A stretch of DNA of 19,680 nucleotides from JAAYJM01 sp964498585 (GCA_964498585.1 CAZCHH010000062.1:1-19680), one strand, 5' to 3'. Positions 1 to 7,010 are shown, numbered from the stretch's first letter. The notes: generated from the letters alone by a model not told the origin. Translations and numbers: made by a program.

Positions 1-83
1 TGACATCCGTCAGAATGACAGTGCAAAGTAATATCATCTCCATTTAAATGAAGCACTTGCTATATCAGGGGATTCGGAATGAC
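1..83 (-). repeat. Composite intergenic repeat, C module plus start of A module, cut by window edge
   Basis: Read on the minus strand, 83 down to about 33 matches the C module seen at 18202-18254 and 15951-16003: it starts GTCATTCCGAA, contains AGCAAGTGCTT and ends near AAATGGAGATGA. About 12 bases further on, a GTCATTCTGA-like stretch (near 19-10) looks like the first bases of the A hairpin, running off the window edge. The C-then-A order and spacing match the copies at 16.0 and 18.2 kb. It lies downstream of the nuoI-like gene. Confidence 0.75.
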
Positions 84-133
84 AAATTAAATTAGATTAT
101 TATAACTTACTAATTTTTTTTAGTTACTTAATA

Positions 134-631
134 CTATCTATACATTCTTAAGAATTCTAATCTGTCTTGAAGCTCAGCAATAGGAATAAGCAGTTTTTCT
201 TTACCAAAAATAGCTTCTGCTTGATTTTCAAATATAAGTTCATAATCTTTGCTCATAATAATAGCTTCTTCCGGGCATACTTCTTCACAATATCCACAGA
301 AGATACATCTTAGCATGTTAATTTCAAATCGTTCAGGATAACGTTCTTTTTCGCGTTCTGTTTCAGCAGCTTGTATGTCTATTGCCAGAGCCGGACAAAC
401 ACGTGAGCATAATCCACAAGCAACACATCGTTCTCCATCTTCCTCTAATACAAGAACAGGACGTCCTCTGTATGAACCTGTTGGCTCCCAGCGTTCTTCA
501 GGATACTGGCGTGTAAATTTTGGTTTAAACATTTGTTTTAGTGAAATACCCAAACCACGTGCTATCTCTGGTAAATATAGCTTTTCCCAAAAATTTAATC
601 GCTCAGCCTCTGTATTTTTCCTTTTATTCAT
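134..631 (-). CDS. nuoI: NADH-quinone oxidoreductase subunit I (2x[4Fe-4S] ferredoxin)
   Basis: A 165-residue protein with two ferredoxin-type clusters, CVACGLCSRVCP (C69, C72, C75, C79) and CIFCGYCEEVCP (C109, C112, C115, C119), separated by about 30 residues. This is the arrangement of the NuoI/TYKY arm subunit of complex I, which passes electrons between the peripheral-arm clusters and the quinone site. The N-terminal stretch with LPEIARGLGISLKQMFKPKFT, and YPEERWEP before the first cluster, is typical of NuoI. Length is normal for the family. The ATG at 631 follows a purine-rich GAAGAGAGAT. The gene stands alone: the 321 bases upstream hold no gene and no other nuo gene is in the window, although nuoI normally sits between nuoH and nuoJ. 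It could be a second copy or part of a dispersed complex I gene set. The cofactor assignment follows from the family; the isolation is seen directly. Confidence 0.88.
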   Translation of the reverse strand: MNKRKNTEAERLNFWEKLYLPEIARGLGISLKQMFKPKFTRQYPEERWEPTGSYRGRPVLVLEEDGERCVACGLCSRVCPALAIDIQAAETEREKERYPERFEINMLRCIFCGYCEEVCPEEAIIMSKDYELIFENQAEAIFGKEKLLIPIAELQDRLEFLRMYR

Positions 632-952
632 ATCTCTCTTCGAAAAAATAACAATTTAATAAAATTATTAATTTTTATAAAATAATATTATCATTAGAGA
701 ATGATTTATTCATTAGCTATATCTTTTAAATCTTGCTGCTATACTACTTATCCCGTAGTGATAAATTAAAAGAAAATAAATTATTTCTGTACCCTATTAT
801 AAGAACTAACACATTTGGATATTAATACATACCTCACAAGAGAGAAATACCTAAGGTGATTAAACAATCTAATTACCAAGTTCCAAACATTTGAAAAATA
901 TAATAAATGTCGTTTTGTTAACAATTATCTAATCTACATTTACACTTTTCAA
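632..952. other. Gene-free AT-rich stretch between nuoI-like gene and mraY
   Basis: Very AT-rich. I see no open frame of useful length, no copy of the interspersed repeats and no strong hairpin followed by a T-run on either strand. It should contain the promoter for the nuoI-like gene and the 3' end of the murF-mraY transcript, but I cannot place either. Confidence 0.5.
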
Positions 953-2083
953 CTATCTGACCTTAAATGTTGCCATTGCAATAATAGCAAGCATAACAGC
1001 CATAATATAAAAACGGACGACAATTTTGGATTCGTGCCAGCCGGACTTTTCAAAATGGTGATGAAGAGGAGCTATTTTAAATATTCTTCTGCCTTCTCCA
1101 TACTTTTTCTTAGTATATTTAAAATAAGAAACTTGAATTATTACTGAAATTGTTTCAGCAAAAAATATACCCCCTAAAATAGGAAGTAGAAATTCTTTTT
1201 TTATTAAAATGCAAAGTGTTCCGAGAGCTCCACCAAGAGCAAGCGAGCCGGTATCTCCCATAAATACTTGAGCAGGGTAGGAATTAAACCAAAGGAAACC
1301 AAGAGCAGCACCAACAAGAGCTGAGCAAAAAATTGTTAGTTCAGCGCTACCTTGCAAAAATATAATTGATAAATATGAAGAAAATTGAATATTCCCGCTT
1401 ATATAGCTGATAAGAGCAAGTGCGAGTGCTGCTACTCCAACGGTGCCTATTGCCAAACCATCTAAGCCATCGGTTAAATTTACTGCATTAGAAGTATAGG
1501 TAATTATAAAAACTGCAACAGGAATGTATAGTAAATCAAAATTGAAATTAATATTTTTTGCAAAAGGGACTGTTGTTAATGTCTTTATATCTTCAAATGT
1601 AGATGAGAACAGTTCTGGGAAAAAATATATCGTTGAAGCTACAATTATACCAATACTAATTTGTCCAATTAATTTATATCTTGCAATTAATCCCTTTTGC
1701 AGTTTTTTTATTACTTTTAAATAATCGTCAAGAAAGCCGACTGCACCGAGCCATGCAGTTGCTAAGAGAATTAGTATTATATATATATTGGCAATATCAG
1801 CCCAAAGGGCGGTAGGCACAAGTAATGCTAATAAAACAATAATTCCACCCATAGTAGGTGTTCCGGCTTTTGTAGAATGGTTGCCTACTCCTTCTAATTC
1901 TAATTTTGCACGCTCTCCGATTTGTTTCTTTCTAAGATATCTGATAATTTTAGGACCGAAGAAAAAGCATATAATAAGGGCAGTTATAGCAGCAGCTGCA
2001 GAACGAAATGTAATATACTGGAATACACCAAAACCCGGTGGAGAAAAAAGTTCATTAATCCAAAGAGCTAAATAGTAAAACAT
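953..2083 (-). CDS. mraY: Phospho-N-acetylmuramoyl-pentapeptide-transferase
   Basis: An integral membrane enzyme of 376 residues that transfers phospho-MurNAc-pentapeptide from UDP to undecaprenyl phosphate to make lipid I, the first membrane step of peptidoglycan synthesis. Family motifs are in order: KAGTPTMGG (72-80), the Asp pair DDYLK (119-123), NAVNLTDGLDGL (199-210), FNSYPAQVFMGDTGS (266-280) and the HHHFEKSGWHE loop (341-351). Around ten hydrophobic segments separate them. The catalytic Asp and His motifs all look intact and the length is normal. It starts 6 bases after the murF stop and is surely cotranscribed with it. The usual next genes of the division/cell-wall cluster (murD, ftsW, murG) do not follow; the next gene downstream is nuoI-like, 321 bases away. 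Confidence 0.96.
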   Translation of the reverse strand: MFYYLALWINELFSPPGFGVFQYITFRSAAAAITALIICFFFGPKIIRYLRKKQIGERAKLELEGVGNHSTKAGTPTMGGIIVLLALLVPTALWADIANIYIILILLATAWLGAVGFLDDYLKVIKKLQKGLIARYKLIGQISIGIIVASTIYFFPELFSSTFEDIKTLTTVPFAKNINFNFDLLYIPVAVFIITYTSNAVNLTDGLDGLAIGTVGVAALALALISYISGNIQFSSYLSIIFLQGSAELTIFCSALVGAALGFLWFNSYPAQVFMGDTGSLALGGALGTLCILIKKEFLLPILGGIFFAETISVIIQVSYFKYTKKKYGEGRRIFKIAPLHHHFEKSGWHESKIVVRFYIMAVMLAIIAMATFKVR

Positions 2084-2089
2084 ATTAAT

Positions 2090-3538
2090 TTATTTTTTTA
2101 ATTCTAAAATAATTTCTTCGAGTTTCATTCCACGCGAACCTTTAACAAGCACTATATCATTATCTGAAATTGTTTTTTTCAAGTCGCTTATAAGTGTTGA
2201 TTTATCACTAAAATAATGCATTGATTTATTAAAATTTTCCTGATAAAAATATTTTTCTTTATTAAAAACCTCTCCAAAATGCTTTCCATAAATAAATACA
2301 ATATTTGCAGATTTTGTAGCTTTGTTAATTATTTCTTTATGTTCACTATAAGTAGCATCGCCGAGTTCGAGCATATCAGCAAGGACAGCAATTTTCTTCC
2401 CTTTGCATTTTAAATCAGATAGAGTATTTAAAGCATTTTCCATCGAATTTGGGTTGGCATTATAGCAATCATTTATAATAATATTGCTACCGTGCTTTTC
2501 AAAAAGTAGTCTTCCATAATTGTTGCTCGAATCGGCTTCAAACGAAGAAAGTCCATTTTCTATATTTTCTTTGCTAATACCAAAATGAATTGCAACAGCA
2601 GTAGCAGCGATAGCACTCAAACCAAAGCTATTGCCTTGTGGCTTCAATCTTGCATTAATTGTGAAATCATTTATTTTGAAAGAAAAAGATGAGTGAAGCT
2701 GCTCATCTAAAACGATTTTTGAATGAATATCTGCATTTTCATCAGTTCCAAAGCTAATGTATTTGTCTAAAATGCGTGAATATTTCTTTAAACGATTATC
2801 ATCGTAATTTATGAAAGCAACACCTTCGTGCTTTTTCAAATAGCCGAATAAATAGGTTTCTTCGAGTTCCACTCCGTCTAAATCAATAAGTTTTTCAAGA
2901 TGTTCTTTGCCAATATTAGTAATTATGCCATGAGTAGGTAATATCATTCTGGTAAGTATGTCGATTTCGCCCGGCTCATTTGTCCCGATTTCAAGAACAG
3001 CGACCTGATGCTCTTCGTTTAACTCTAGGAGCATCATAGGAACACCTATTTGATTGTTGAAATTTTTATGCGTTTTTAAAACATTATACTGACTTGAAAG
3101 AAGATGAGCAATAAAATCCTTTGTGGTAGTTTTTCCGTTGGAACCGGCAACTGCAATAATTGGAATATCGAAACGTGAGCGATAGTGCTGGGCAATTTCA
3201 CCAAGAGCTTTTAAAGTATTTTTTACTACAATAAATGACTTGTTAGGATAATTATTCTTGTTTTGCAGGAACCATTCATTTTCTACAACACAAGCGGCAC
3301 ATTGTTTTTCGAATGCTTCAGCAACTTTACTGTGAGCATCGAAGTTCTCGCCAATCAAACAAACGAAAAGGTTCTCCGGATTCAGTGTTCGCGAATCAAT
3401 TGAAACACCGCTTGCATACCAGCTATCCTTTATGTTTATAAGAGAATTTTCATTAAAAATTATGTCTAAGTCTTTTTTTGATAAGGGAATAAAATTATTC
3501 ACAATGTTTTCCATTTTTTCATTAAAAATAAAGTTCAA
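2090..3538 (-). CDS. murF: UDP-N-acetylmuramoyl-tripeptide--D-alanyl-D-alanine ligase
   Basis: An ATP-dependent Mur ligase of up to 482 residues that adds D-Ala-D-Ala to the UDP-MurNAc-tripeptide in the cytoplasm. The N-terminal substrate domain has SIDSR and LFVCLIGENFDAH, the P-loop is GSNGKTT (about 132-138), followed by NNQIGVP, EIGTNEPGEI, TNIGKEHLEKL and the C-terminal-domain motif NDCYNANPNSMENAL. These separate MurF from MurE. Two starts are possible: ATG at 3538, or ATG at 3514 (ninth codon, MENIVNNF). The shorter start is attractive because a TAnnTTTG-like box on the minus strand at 3543-3536 would overlap the longer start. Upstream it is divergent from a small unknown gene; downstream it is tightly linked to mraY. 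MurE, normally just upstream, is absent. Confidence 0.95.
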   Translation of the reverse strand: MNFIFNEKMENIVNNFIPLSKKDLDIIFNENSLINIKDSWYASGVSIDSRTLNPENLFVCLIGENFDAHSKVAEAFEKQCAACVVENEWFLQNKNNYPNKSFIVVKNTLKALGEIAQHYRSRFDIPIIAVAGSNGKTTTKDFIAHLLSSQYNVLKTHKNFNNQIGVPMMLLELNEEHQVAVLEIGTNEPGEIDILTRMILPTHGIITNIGKEHLEKLIDLDGVELEETYLFGYLKKHEGVAFINYDDNRLKKYSRILDKYISFGTDENADIHSKIVLDEQLHSSFSFKINDFTINARLKPQGNSFGLSAIAATAVAIHFGISKENIENGLSSFEADSSNNYGRLLFEKHGSNIIINDCYNANPNSMENALNTLSDLKCKGKKIAVLADMLELGDATYSEHKEIINKATKSANIVFIYGKHFGEVFNKEKYFYQENFNKSMHYFSDKSTLISDLKKTISDNDIVLVKGSRGMKLEEIILELKK

Positions 3539-3543
3539 AGTTA
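3536..3543 (-). promoter_or_regulatory. Possible -7 element for murF-mraY
   Basis: On the minus strand this reads TAACTTTG, matching the Bacteroidota -7 consensus TAnnTTTG. I do not see a clear TTTG -33 element about 19 bases upstream. If used, transcription would start near 3529, leaving a short leader before the ATG at 3514 and excluding the ATG at 3538. This is a motif match only. Confidence 0.25.
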
Positions 3544-3590
3544 AGAAATAGTAAATAAAAAATATACTTTTTTGTTGAAAAAATTTTAAT

Positions 3591-3598
3591 TATATTTG
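3591..3598 (+). promoter_or_regulatory. Possible -7 element for the small gene at 3620
   Basis: TATATTTG matches TAnnTTTG. A TTTG lies at 3571-3574, with a 16-base spacer that is a little shorter than usual. The predicted start would be near 3605, about 15 bases before the ATG at 3620. It faces away from the murF candidate, so 3536-3598 would be a divergent promoter region. Confidence 0.35.
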
Positions 3599-3619
3599 TT
3601 AATAAAAAAGAGCATAAAG

Positions 3620-3874
3620 ATGAAGTTAAATAAAATATACGATGAGTTATTAGATACTGCTAAGACTCTTGGAATAACAGTTAGAAAAGACAAGGGGCAT
3701 TTCAAAACAGGATTTTGCACAATAGACGAGCGTGAATTAATCGTAATTAATCGTTCAGCTCCATTAGAACAATGTGTTACTGTGCTTTCAAAATGTCTGT
3801 TCCGCCACTCTTCTAATATATATTTAAAGCCGGCAGTTCGCGATTTCATCGAAAATGAAGCGAGAAGAAATTAA
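3620..3874 (+). CDS. Small conserved-looking protein of unknown function
   Basis: An 84-residue soluble protein. I chose the ATG at 3620 over an upstream in-frame TTG at 3596 because the TTG lies in the putative -7 box. The sequence has an N-terminal helix (KIYDELLDTAKTLGI), a central strand-turn pattern KGHFKTGFCTIDERELIVINR and a C-terminal helix ending DFIENEARRN. There is no signal peptide or membrane segment. The pattern resembles short uncharacterised proteins in Bacteroidota and relatives, but I cannot name a family. It is divergent from murF and converges on the membrane protein gene 13 bases away. That the frame is a real gene is supported by coding-like composition and a plausible promoter; function is unknown. 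Confidence 0.65.
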   Translation: MKLNKIYDELLDTAKTLGITVRKDKGHFKTGFCTIDERELIVINRSAPLEQCVTVLSKCLFRHSSNIYLKPAVRDFIENEARRN

Positions 3875-3887
3875 ATATTTATCCAGT

Positions 3888-4397
3888 TTATTTCCTCTCG
3901 AAAAGCTTTTCTGCTGGGCAACCGATTTCACTTTGCTTGCAAAACTTACAGGTAAATTGTCCGCGAATTATGCTGTTCCCTAAAGTTGTCAGCAAAACTA
4001 AAAAGATTATTTCAACAAGCAAAACAAAATCAAATTCAATAATCAAAAGAACAATTCCAACGATTAACGGAATTAGTGAAATTAACATATCCGGAAGCAT
4101 ATCTTTCCATTTCATTTCCATACTGCAAAATTTTGAATTATCTCCTTTTTTAAAAAATAAGGAGCTGAGCAAACCTTTACCAAATCCACAAGTTTTACCT
4201 AAATAATAGCAGTCGGTGCAATGATTCTTTATTAAGCGATATTCTAAAAACAGAATATAAAATAAGTAAACCAAAGCAAATACAAAACCAATTTCTAAAA
4301 TAATTAGGAAACCGAGTAAATCAATAGCTATGGAGGTGCAGTTGGAAAGAACTACAATCCAAACAGGGTAATTTTCATAAGTGTTGATTTTTTGCAT
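3888..4397 (-). CDS. Cysteine-motif membrane protein of unknown function
   Basis: A 169-residue protein with about four hydrophobic segments: two between residues 11 and 52, one at about 103-122 and one at about 124-141. Two cysteine clusters flank them on the polar side: HCTDCYYLGKTCGFGKG (C60, C63, C70, plus C91 further on) and CKFCKQSEIGCPAEKLF (C150, C153, C160). The pairing of CxxC-x6-C in both suggests a shared metal site (zinc or iron-sulphur) or redox thiols; that is inference. Tyr-Tyr-x-Gly-like residues inside the first cluster suggest a conserved family, but I cannot name it. No transport or enzyme motif is visible. It is transcribed alone, convergent with the small gene to its left, with 279 bases of repeat-bearing DNA upstream. 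Confidence 0.7.
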   Translation of the reverse strand: MQKINTYENYPVWIVVLSNCTSIAIDLLGFLIILEIGFVFALVYLFYILFLEYRLIKNHCTDCYYLGKTCGFGKGLLSSLFFKKGDNSKFCSMEMKWKDMLPDMLISLIPLIVGIVLLIIEFDFVLLVEIIFLVLLTTLGNSIIRGQFTCKFCKQSEIGCPAEKLFERK

Positions 4398-4454
4398 AAT
4401 TTATTTAATATAATACTTGACTACATAATTATAAAACATTATTAAGTGTAATTA

Positions 4455-4527
4455 CGACAGGAAGTGATAAATCTCGCAAATCATTATTATCTGAATACTT
4501 GAGATTCTTCGCTTCTCTCAGAATAAC
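4455..4527 (+). repeat. Degenerate B-module hairpin repeat
   Basis: The left part reads GACAGGAAGTGATAAATCTC and the right part TTGAGATTCTTCGCTTCTCT followed by CAGAATAAC. This follows the B hairpin at 16112-16190 with many substitutions and a degraded left end. Just right of it, TTTTTAGAACTCC recurs in similar form beside the A copy at 6236-6318 (TTTTCAGAACTCC), hinting at another shared segment. It lies upstream of both the membrane protein gene and the toxin-antitoxin pair. Confidence 0.55.
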
Positions 4528-4647
4528 AATACAATTTGAATTTTTAGAACTCCACTAAAAGTATTTTTAACTTAATTCTACTTCTTAAATATAATAAATA
4601 TTTTGATACGAATATTTTTTTTTGTAAATTAAATCTTGAAAGGTTTA

Positions 4648-4655
4648 TAGATTTG
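4648..4655 (+). promoter_or_regulatory. Possible -7 element for the toxin-antitoxin pair
   Basis: TAGATTTG matches TAnnTTTG and ends 21 bases before the ATG at 4677. A TTTG at 4621-4624 could serve as the -33 element, with a rather long 23-base spacer. A start near 4662 would give a short leader. This is a motif match only. Confidence 0.35.
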
Positions 4656-4676
4656 TTGTTTTAAAGATATTTTAAG

Positions 4677-4970
4677 ATGCCAAAACTTATATTTGAATAT
4701 GATAAAGATAAAGCAGAGTTAAATTTATCTAAGCACAACATATCTTTTGAAGAAGCTATGACTGTATGGGACGACGAATTTGCAGCTTTTTTATATGATA
4801 CTTTTCATTCAAATAGTGAAGATAGATATTTAATAATTGGTTACTCTTTTAAAAGCAATTTACTTTTTGTATCTTTTACAGAAAGAAATAATAAAACCAG
4901 AATTATCAGTTCAAGAAAAGCAACTAAAAATGAAAGAAAAAGGCATGAAGAAAACCAAGGAAAATATTGA
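4677..4970 (+). CDS. BrnT-like ribonuclease toxin
   Basis: A 97-residue protein with the BrnT pattern: FEYDKDKAELNLSKHNISFEEAMTVWDDEFA near the N-terminus (the family's W/Y-D-xxKaxxNxxKHgisFeeA signature), then DRYLIIGYSFKSNLLFVSFTER, and an RIISSRKATKNERKRHEE tail equivalent to the usual RIISARKAtkxE. BrnT toxins are small RelE-fold ribonucleases that slow translation and are neutralised by BrnA. The His-Lys-Arg/Arg-Glu side chains expected for the fold are present, so it may be active. It is followed by an overlapping antitoxin-like frame, the normal toxin-first BrnTA order. A repeat lies upstream and a composite repeat begins a dozen bases after the operon. The family assignment is by recognised motif. 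Confidence 0.85.
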   Translation: MPKLIFEYDKDKAELNLSKHNISFEEAMTVWDDEFAAFLYDTFHSNSEDRYLIIGYSFKSNLLFVSFTERNNKTRIISSRKATKNERKRHEENQGKY

Positions 4971-5166
4971 TAATTATGTTGATGATTTGTTGCCAGAGTA
5001 TAATATTGATTATACTAAGGTGCAAAAAAATCCATATTATAAAAAAAACAGGGTATTTGTAGAAATAGATGAGGATATTGCAAATGTATTTCGTAATCCT
5101 AAGGATATTAACAAAGTATTAAAAGCGATAATTAAATCCTTTCCAAAAAATTCAGTTGCAATATAA
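4930..5166 (+). CDS. BrnA-like antitoxin
   Basis: The frame opens further upstream, but ATG at 4930 (MKEKGMKKTKENIDN) or ATG at 4945 (MKKTKENIDN) fits better; these overlap the toxin gene by 41 or 26 bases. The protein from 4930 is 78 residues. The core is DDLLPEYNIDYTKVQKNPYY, followed by RVFVEIDEDIANVFRNP and KDINKVLKAIIKSF. This resembles the BrnA/CopG-like antitoxins that pair with BrnT, whose C-terminal strand-helix-helix forms a DNA-binding dimer and whose N-terminal part wraps the toxin. By family analogy the pair would repress its own promoter, possibly near 4648; that is inference. Which ATG is used cannot be settled from the sequence. Confidence 0.75.
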   Translation: MKEKGMKKTKENIDNYVDDLLPEYNIDYTKVQKNPYYKKNRVFVEIDEDIANVFRNPKDINKVLKAIIKSFPKNSVAI

Positions 5167-5177
5167 TTTAATATCAT

Positions 5178-5433
5178 GATAAAGCAAGTGCTTCATTGAA
5201 ATGGAGATGGCATAAGGTTTAGAAAGATTAGATAGATTAGATAGTTTAGATTTTATATTTCTCAAAGTTGAGAAACTCGTGCGAAAGTATTTAGTTCTTC
5301 TTACTTTGCGAAAGTTTCTTAACTTTCGTAAAGTATTGGTCGTAAAAAGTAGCGATGTCATTGACAACGAATTGAAGAATCTCACAAGTCATTGTTACCA
5401 ATAGCTGAAATTCAACTCTACGATTGGAGTGAC
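5178..5433 (+). repeat. Composite repeat, modules C(partial)-D-B
   Basis: It begins 11 bases after the antitoxin stop. The C part (5178-5213) starts at GATAAAGCAAGTGCTT and lacks the first ~16 bases of the module. The D part (5214-5356) opens with a GATTAGATAG-type run and includes a hairpin with arms 5303-5316 and 5321-5334 (one G/A mismatch, TCTT loop). The B part (5357-5433) has ACAACGAATTGAAGAATCTC and a badly decayed right arm. D is the inverse of 17104-17263. Together they fill the gap between the toxin-antitoxin pair and the DUF169 gene (convergent) and could serve as a bidirectional transcript end. Confidence 0.7.
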
Positions 5434-5451
5434 AATAATAAAATACTACAC

Positions 5452-6195
5452 TTAATTTCTTACCTTAATTTTTTGCCAGTTTTCTGCAATTAAAAAGCTA
5501 TCATCTATGTCTTCATACATTTTGTAAACTAATTCCAAAGGCATTGAAAGTGTCATTATGTCTTTTGGAAGACGCAACCTTGCTGCAATGTCGTGCATTC
5601 CCCAAAATGCTTTCAGCTTTCCTTCTGCTTTGTATTTAAATGGCAATGTAACCATAGCGCCACATGCAGACATAAAGCGGGTAACAACTAAATCTTCTGC
5701 ATCAGGTGTGCTGTAATGCAGTTGATAAATTAAACCGCTTAACTGGTCTGCATTAGCAAAGAAAATCACGACTTCCGGCTTTTCGTTTTCTACAAAATTT
5801 TCTAATGGTTTAAAAACCGCTACTTTTTCATTCAACTCTTCGGGAACAAACGATTCTATAAATGCTTTTGCCTGCTCTTTTGTTTTGATAAATCTCTCTG
5901 GCTCGCGTCCCCAAACGACTTCATTAGATAAAAAGTTTTCTATTCCATCGAAAATCCATTTTTGATAGCCGAGATAAAAAGCAGAGCAGTTAAAACCAGT
6001 AGTGTCTTTGTCAATAGCAACAGTTTTGCCCTTTGCACTCGAAAAAATTAAAGGAACAATGCAGCCATTGCCTTTTGTTTTGAAGCCAGAAGTATTTTCG
6101 GGACGATTTTCTGAAAAGTAAACTCCGACAGGAGAGTATTGAAATCCGAATGTATCTTTTAGTTTTATTCCTATCTTGCTGATTGAATCGTTCAT
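5452..6195 (-). CDS. DUF169 family protein
   Basis: A 247-residue cytoplasmic-looking protein recognised as DUF169 by FQYSPVGVYF near the N-terminus, GNGCIVPLIFSSAKGKTVAID, the CSAFYLGY segment, the central KPEVVIFFANADQLSGLIYQLHY block and the FMSACGAMVTLPFKY cysteine motif. DUF169 proteins occur in archaea and anaerobic bacteria and have no settled biochemical role. Conserved cysteines (in GC-I-VP, CSAF and SACGA) could bind a metal or cofactor; that is inference. Length is normal and there is no signal peptide or membrane segment. It appears to be monocistronic: upstream (6196-6348) is an A-module repeat, downstream a composite repeat. Nothing in the neighbourhood suggests a pathway. Confidence 0.82.
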   Translation of the reverse strand: MNDSISKIGIKLKDTFGFQYSPVGVYFSENRPENTSGFKTKGNGCIVPLIFSSAKGKTVAIDKDTTGFNCSAFYLGYQKWIFDGIENFLSNEVVWGREPERFIKTKEQAKAFIESFVPEELNEKVAVFKPLENFVENEKPEVVIFFANADQLSGLIYQLHYSTPDAEDLVVTRFMSACGAMVTLPFKYKAEGKLKAFWGMHDIAARLRLPKDIMTLSMPLELVYKMYEDIDDSFLIAENWQKIKVRN

Positions 6196-6235
6196 ATTTT
6201 TACTTAAGTTAGTTTCTAATAATTCATTTTTATCT

Positions 6236-6318
6236 GTAATTCTGAAGCGCAGCGAAGAATCCAGAAAAAATATCTTTTAACCACTATTCTCTGGATTCTT
6301 CACTTCGTTCAGAATGAC
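6236..6318 (+). repeat. A-module hairpin repeat
   Basis: The left arm is ATTCTGAAGCGCAGCGAAGA (variant), the middle TCTTTTAACCACTATTCT and the right arm TGGATTCTTCACTTCGTTCA followed by GAATGAC. The middle is nearly the same as in the copy at 16015-16095, so the loop is conserved as well as the stem. It lies between the lipoprotein gene's stop and the DUF169 gene's start on the same strand. Confidence 0.85.
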
Positions 6319-6348
6319 AATTTTCAGAACTCCTCTTAATATTCAGAA

Positions 6349-6942
6349 TTAATTTGAAAAAATTGCCTTAAGCATGCTGAAAGATGATTTTATAGAATCT
6401 TTGTCGTTGCTTATATCTTCCCATCGCTGAATCGCCCAAAGTCCATTGATTTTAGGTAAAATCGTCAGCTGCATATAACCTTGAAAATCAGTTGGAGCCG
6501 TGGTTAAGCTATGTTTGATTTTTACAAAATAGTTTGATGTAAAAACAGCAGAATCCGGCGTCATAATATCAAAACGGGAATTGCTTAAAGTAATTTCAGG
6601 AGCTATGTCCACCGATAGTTTTGTTGTCAATGAAAAAAAATACCTGCGTTCGTTTTCAACGCTCCAATTAGCAAAAAAACCAGAATATCTAGCTTCTGCC
6701 TCGCTTGATGGTATGAATCTATAAGGTCGGCTGTCTCCAAGAGTAGTATCAGCAAAGCAGGCAGCATAATTTTCAGTATTTTTTTCGTTAAAAGAATTAA
6801 TAAAATTAGAAACCACAATACTTGCAGAACTCGGTGGAATAAACGAAACATTTCCGCTTTGCGGCTCTTCCGGCTCGCGTGTTTCAAACAGCCCGCAAGC
6901 AGTGATTAAAACCGTTAATAAGATATAGAGGGTATTTTTCAT
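6349..6942 (-). CDS. Predicted lipoprotein with NTF2-like-sized domain
   Basis: A 197-residue protein starting at the ATG at 6942 (an in-frame TTG four codons upstream is less likely). MKNTLYILLTVLITAC is a classical lipoprotein signal: a basic N-terminus, a hydrophobic core and an I-T-A-C lipobox, with C16 as the lipidated residue. A Pro/Glu-rich spacer follows. The remaining ~160 residues have the look of an SnoaL/NTF2-like cone: VSNFINSFNEKNTENYAACF, a FANWSVENER segment and strands ending GLWAIQRWEDISNDKDSI. The fold is inferred from the pattern. It is probably anchored in the outer membrane facing the periplasm. It stands alone, with a perfect hairpin 40 bases upstream and an A repeat downstream. 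Confidence 0.78.
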   Translation of the reverse strand: MKNTLYILLTVLITACGLFETREPEEPQSGNVSFIPPSSASIVVSNFINSFNEKNTENYAACFADTTLGDSRPYRFIPSSEAEARYSGFFANWSVENERRYFFSLTTKLSVDIAPEITLSNSRFDIMTPDSAVFTSNYFVKIKHSLTTAPTDFQGYMQLTILPKINGLWAIQRWEDISNDKDSIKSSFSMLKAIFSN

Positions 6943-6981
6943 TTTTATATTCAAAAATTTTGTTCTTTTTTAAATTATCAA

Positions 6982-7010
6982 TAATTCTGCAACAGCTTGT
7001 TGCAGAATTA
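6982..7010. repeat. Perfect 13-bp inverted repeat (hairpin)
   Basis: The arms TAATTCTGCAACA (6982-6994) and TGTTGCAGAATTA (6998-7010) flank a 3-base loop. No strong T-run follows on either strand, so it is a poor intrinsic terminator. It lies 40 bases upstream of the lipoprotein ATG and 225 bases downstream of the TPR gene. It may be a leader hairpin of the lipoprotein mRNA: a TATATTTG box on the minus strand at 7157-7150 could start that transcript. It could instead mark the 3' end of the TPR operon. It does not match the interspersed repeats. Confidence 0.6.

Noticed and set aside
375..659. Plus-strand open frame of 94 codons
   Set aside because: It is antisense to the nuoI-like gene, whose two ferredoxin motifs are unmistakable; the translation has no domain pattern.
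3586..3849. Minus-strand open frame of 87 codons
   Set aside because: It overlaps the plus-strand gene at 3620-3874, which has better codon composition and a promoter-like upstream sequence.
4837..4929. Long N-terminal extension of the antitoxin frame
   Set aside because: It overlaps the toxin coding region in another frame and does not resemble the antitoxin family; starts at 4930 or 4945 are better.
5152..5385. Minus-strand open frame of 77 codons
   Set aside because: It lies in the C and D repeat modules and overlaps the antitoxin end; its translation is repeat-derived and low in complexity.
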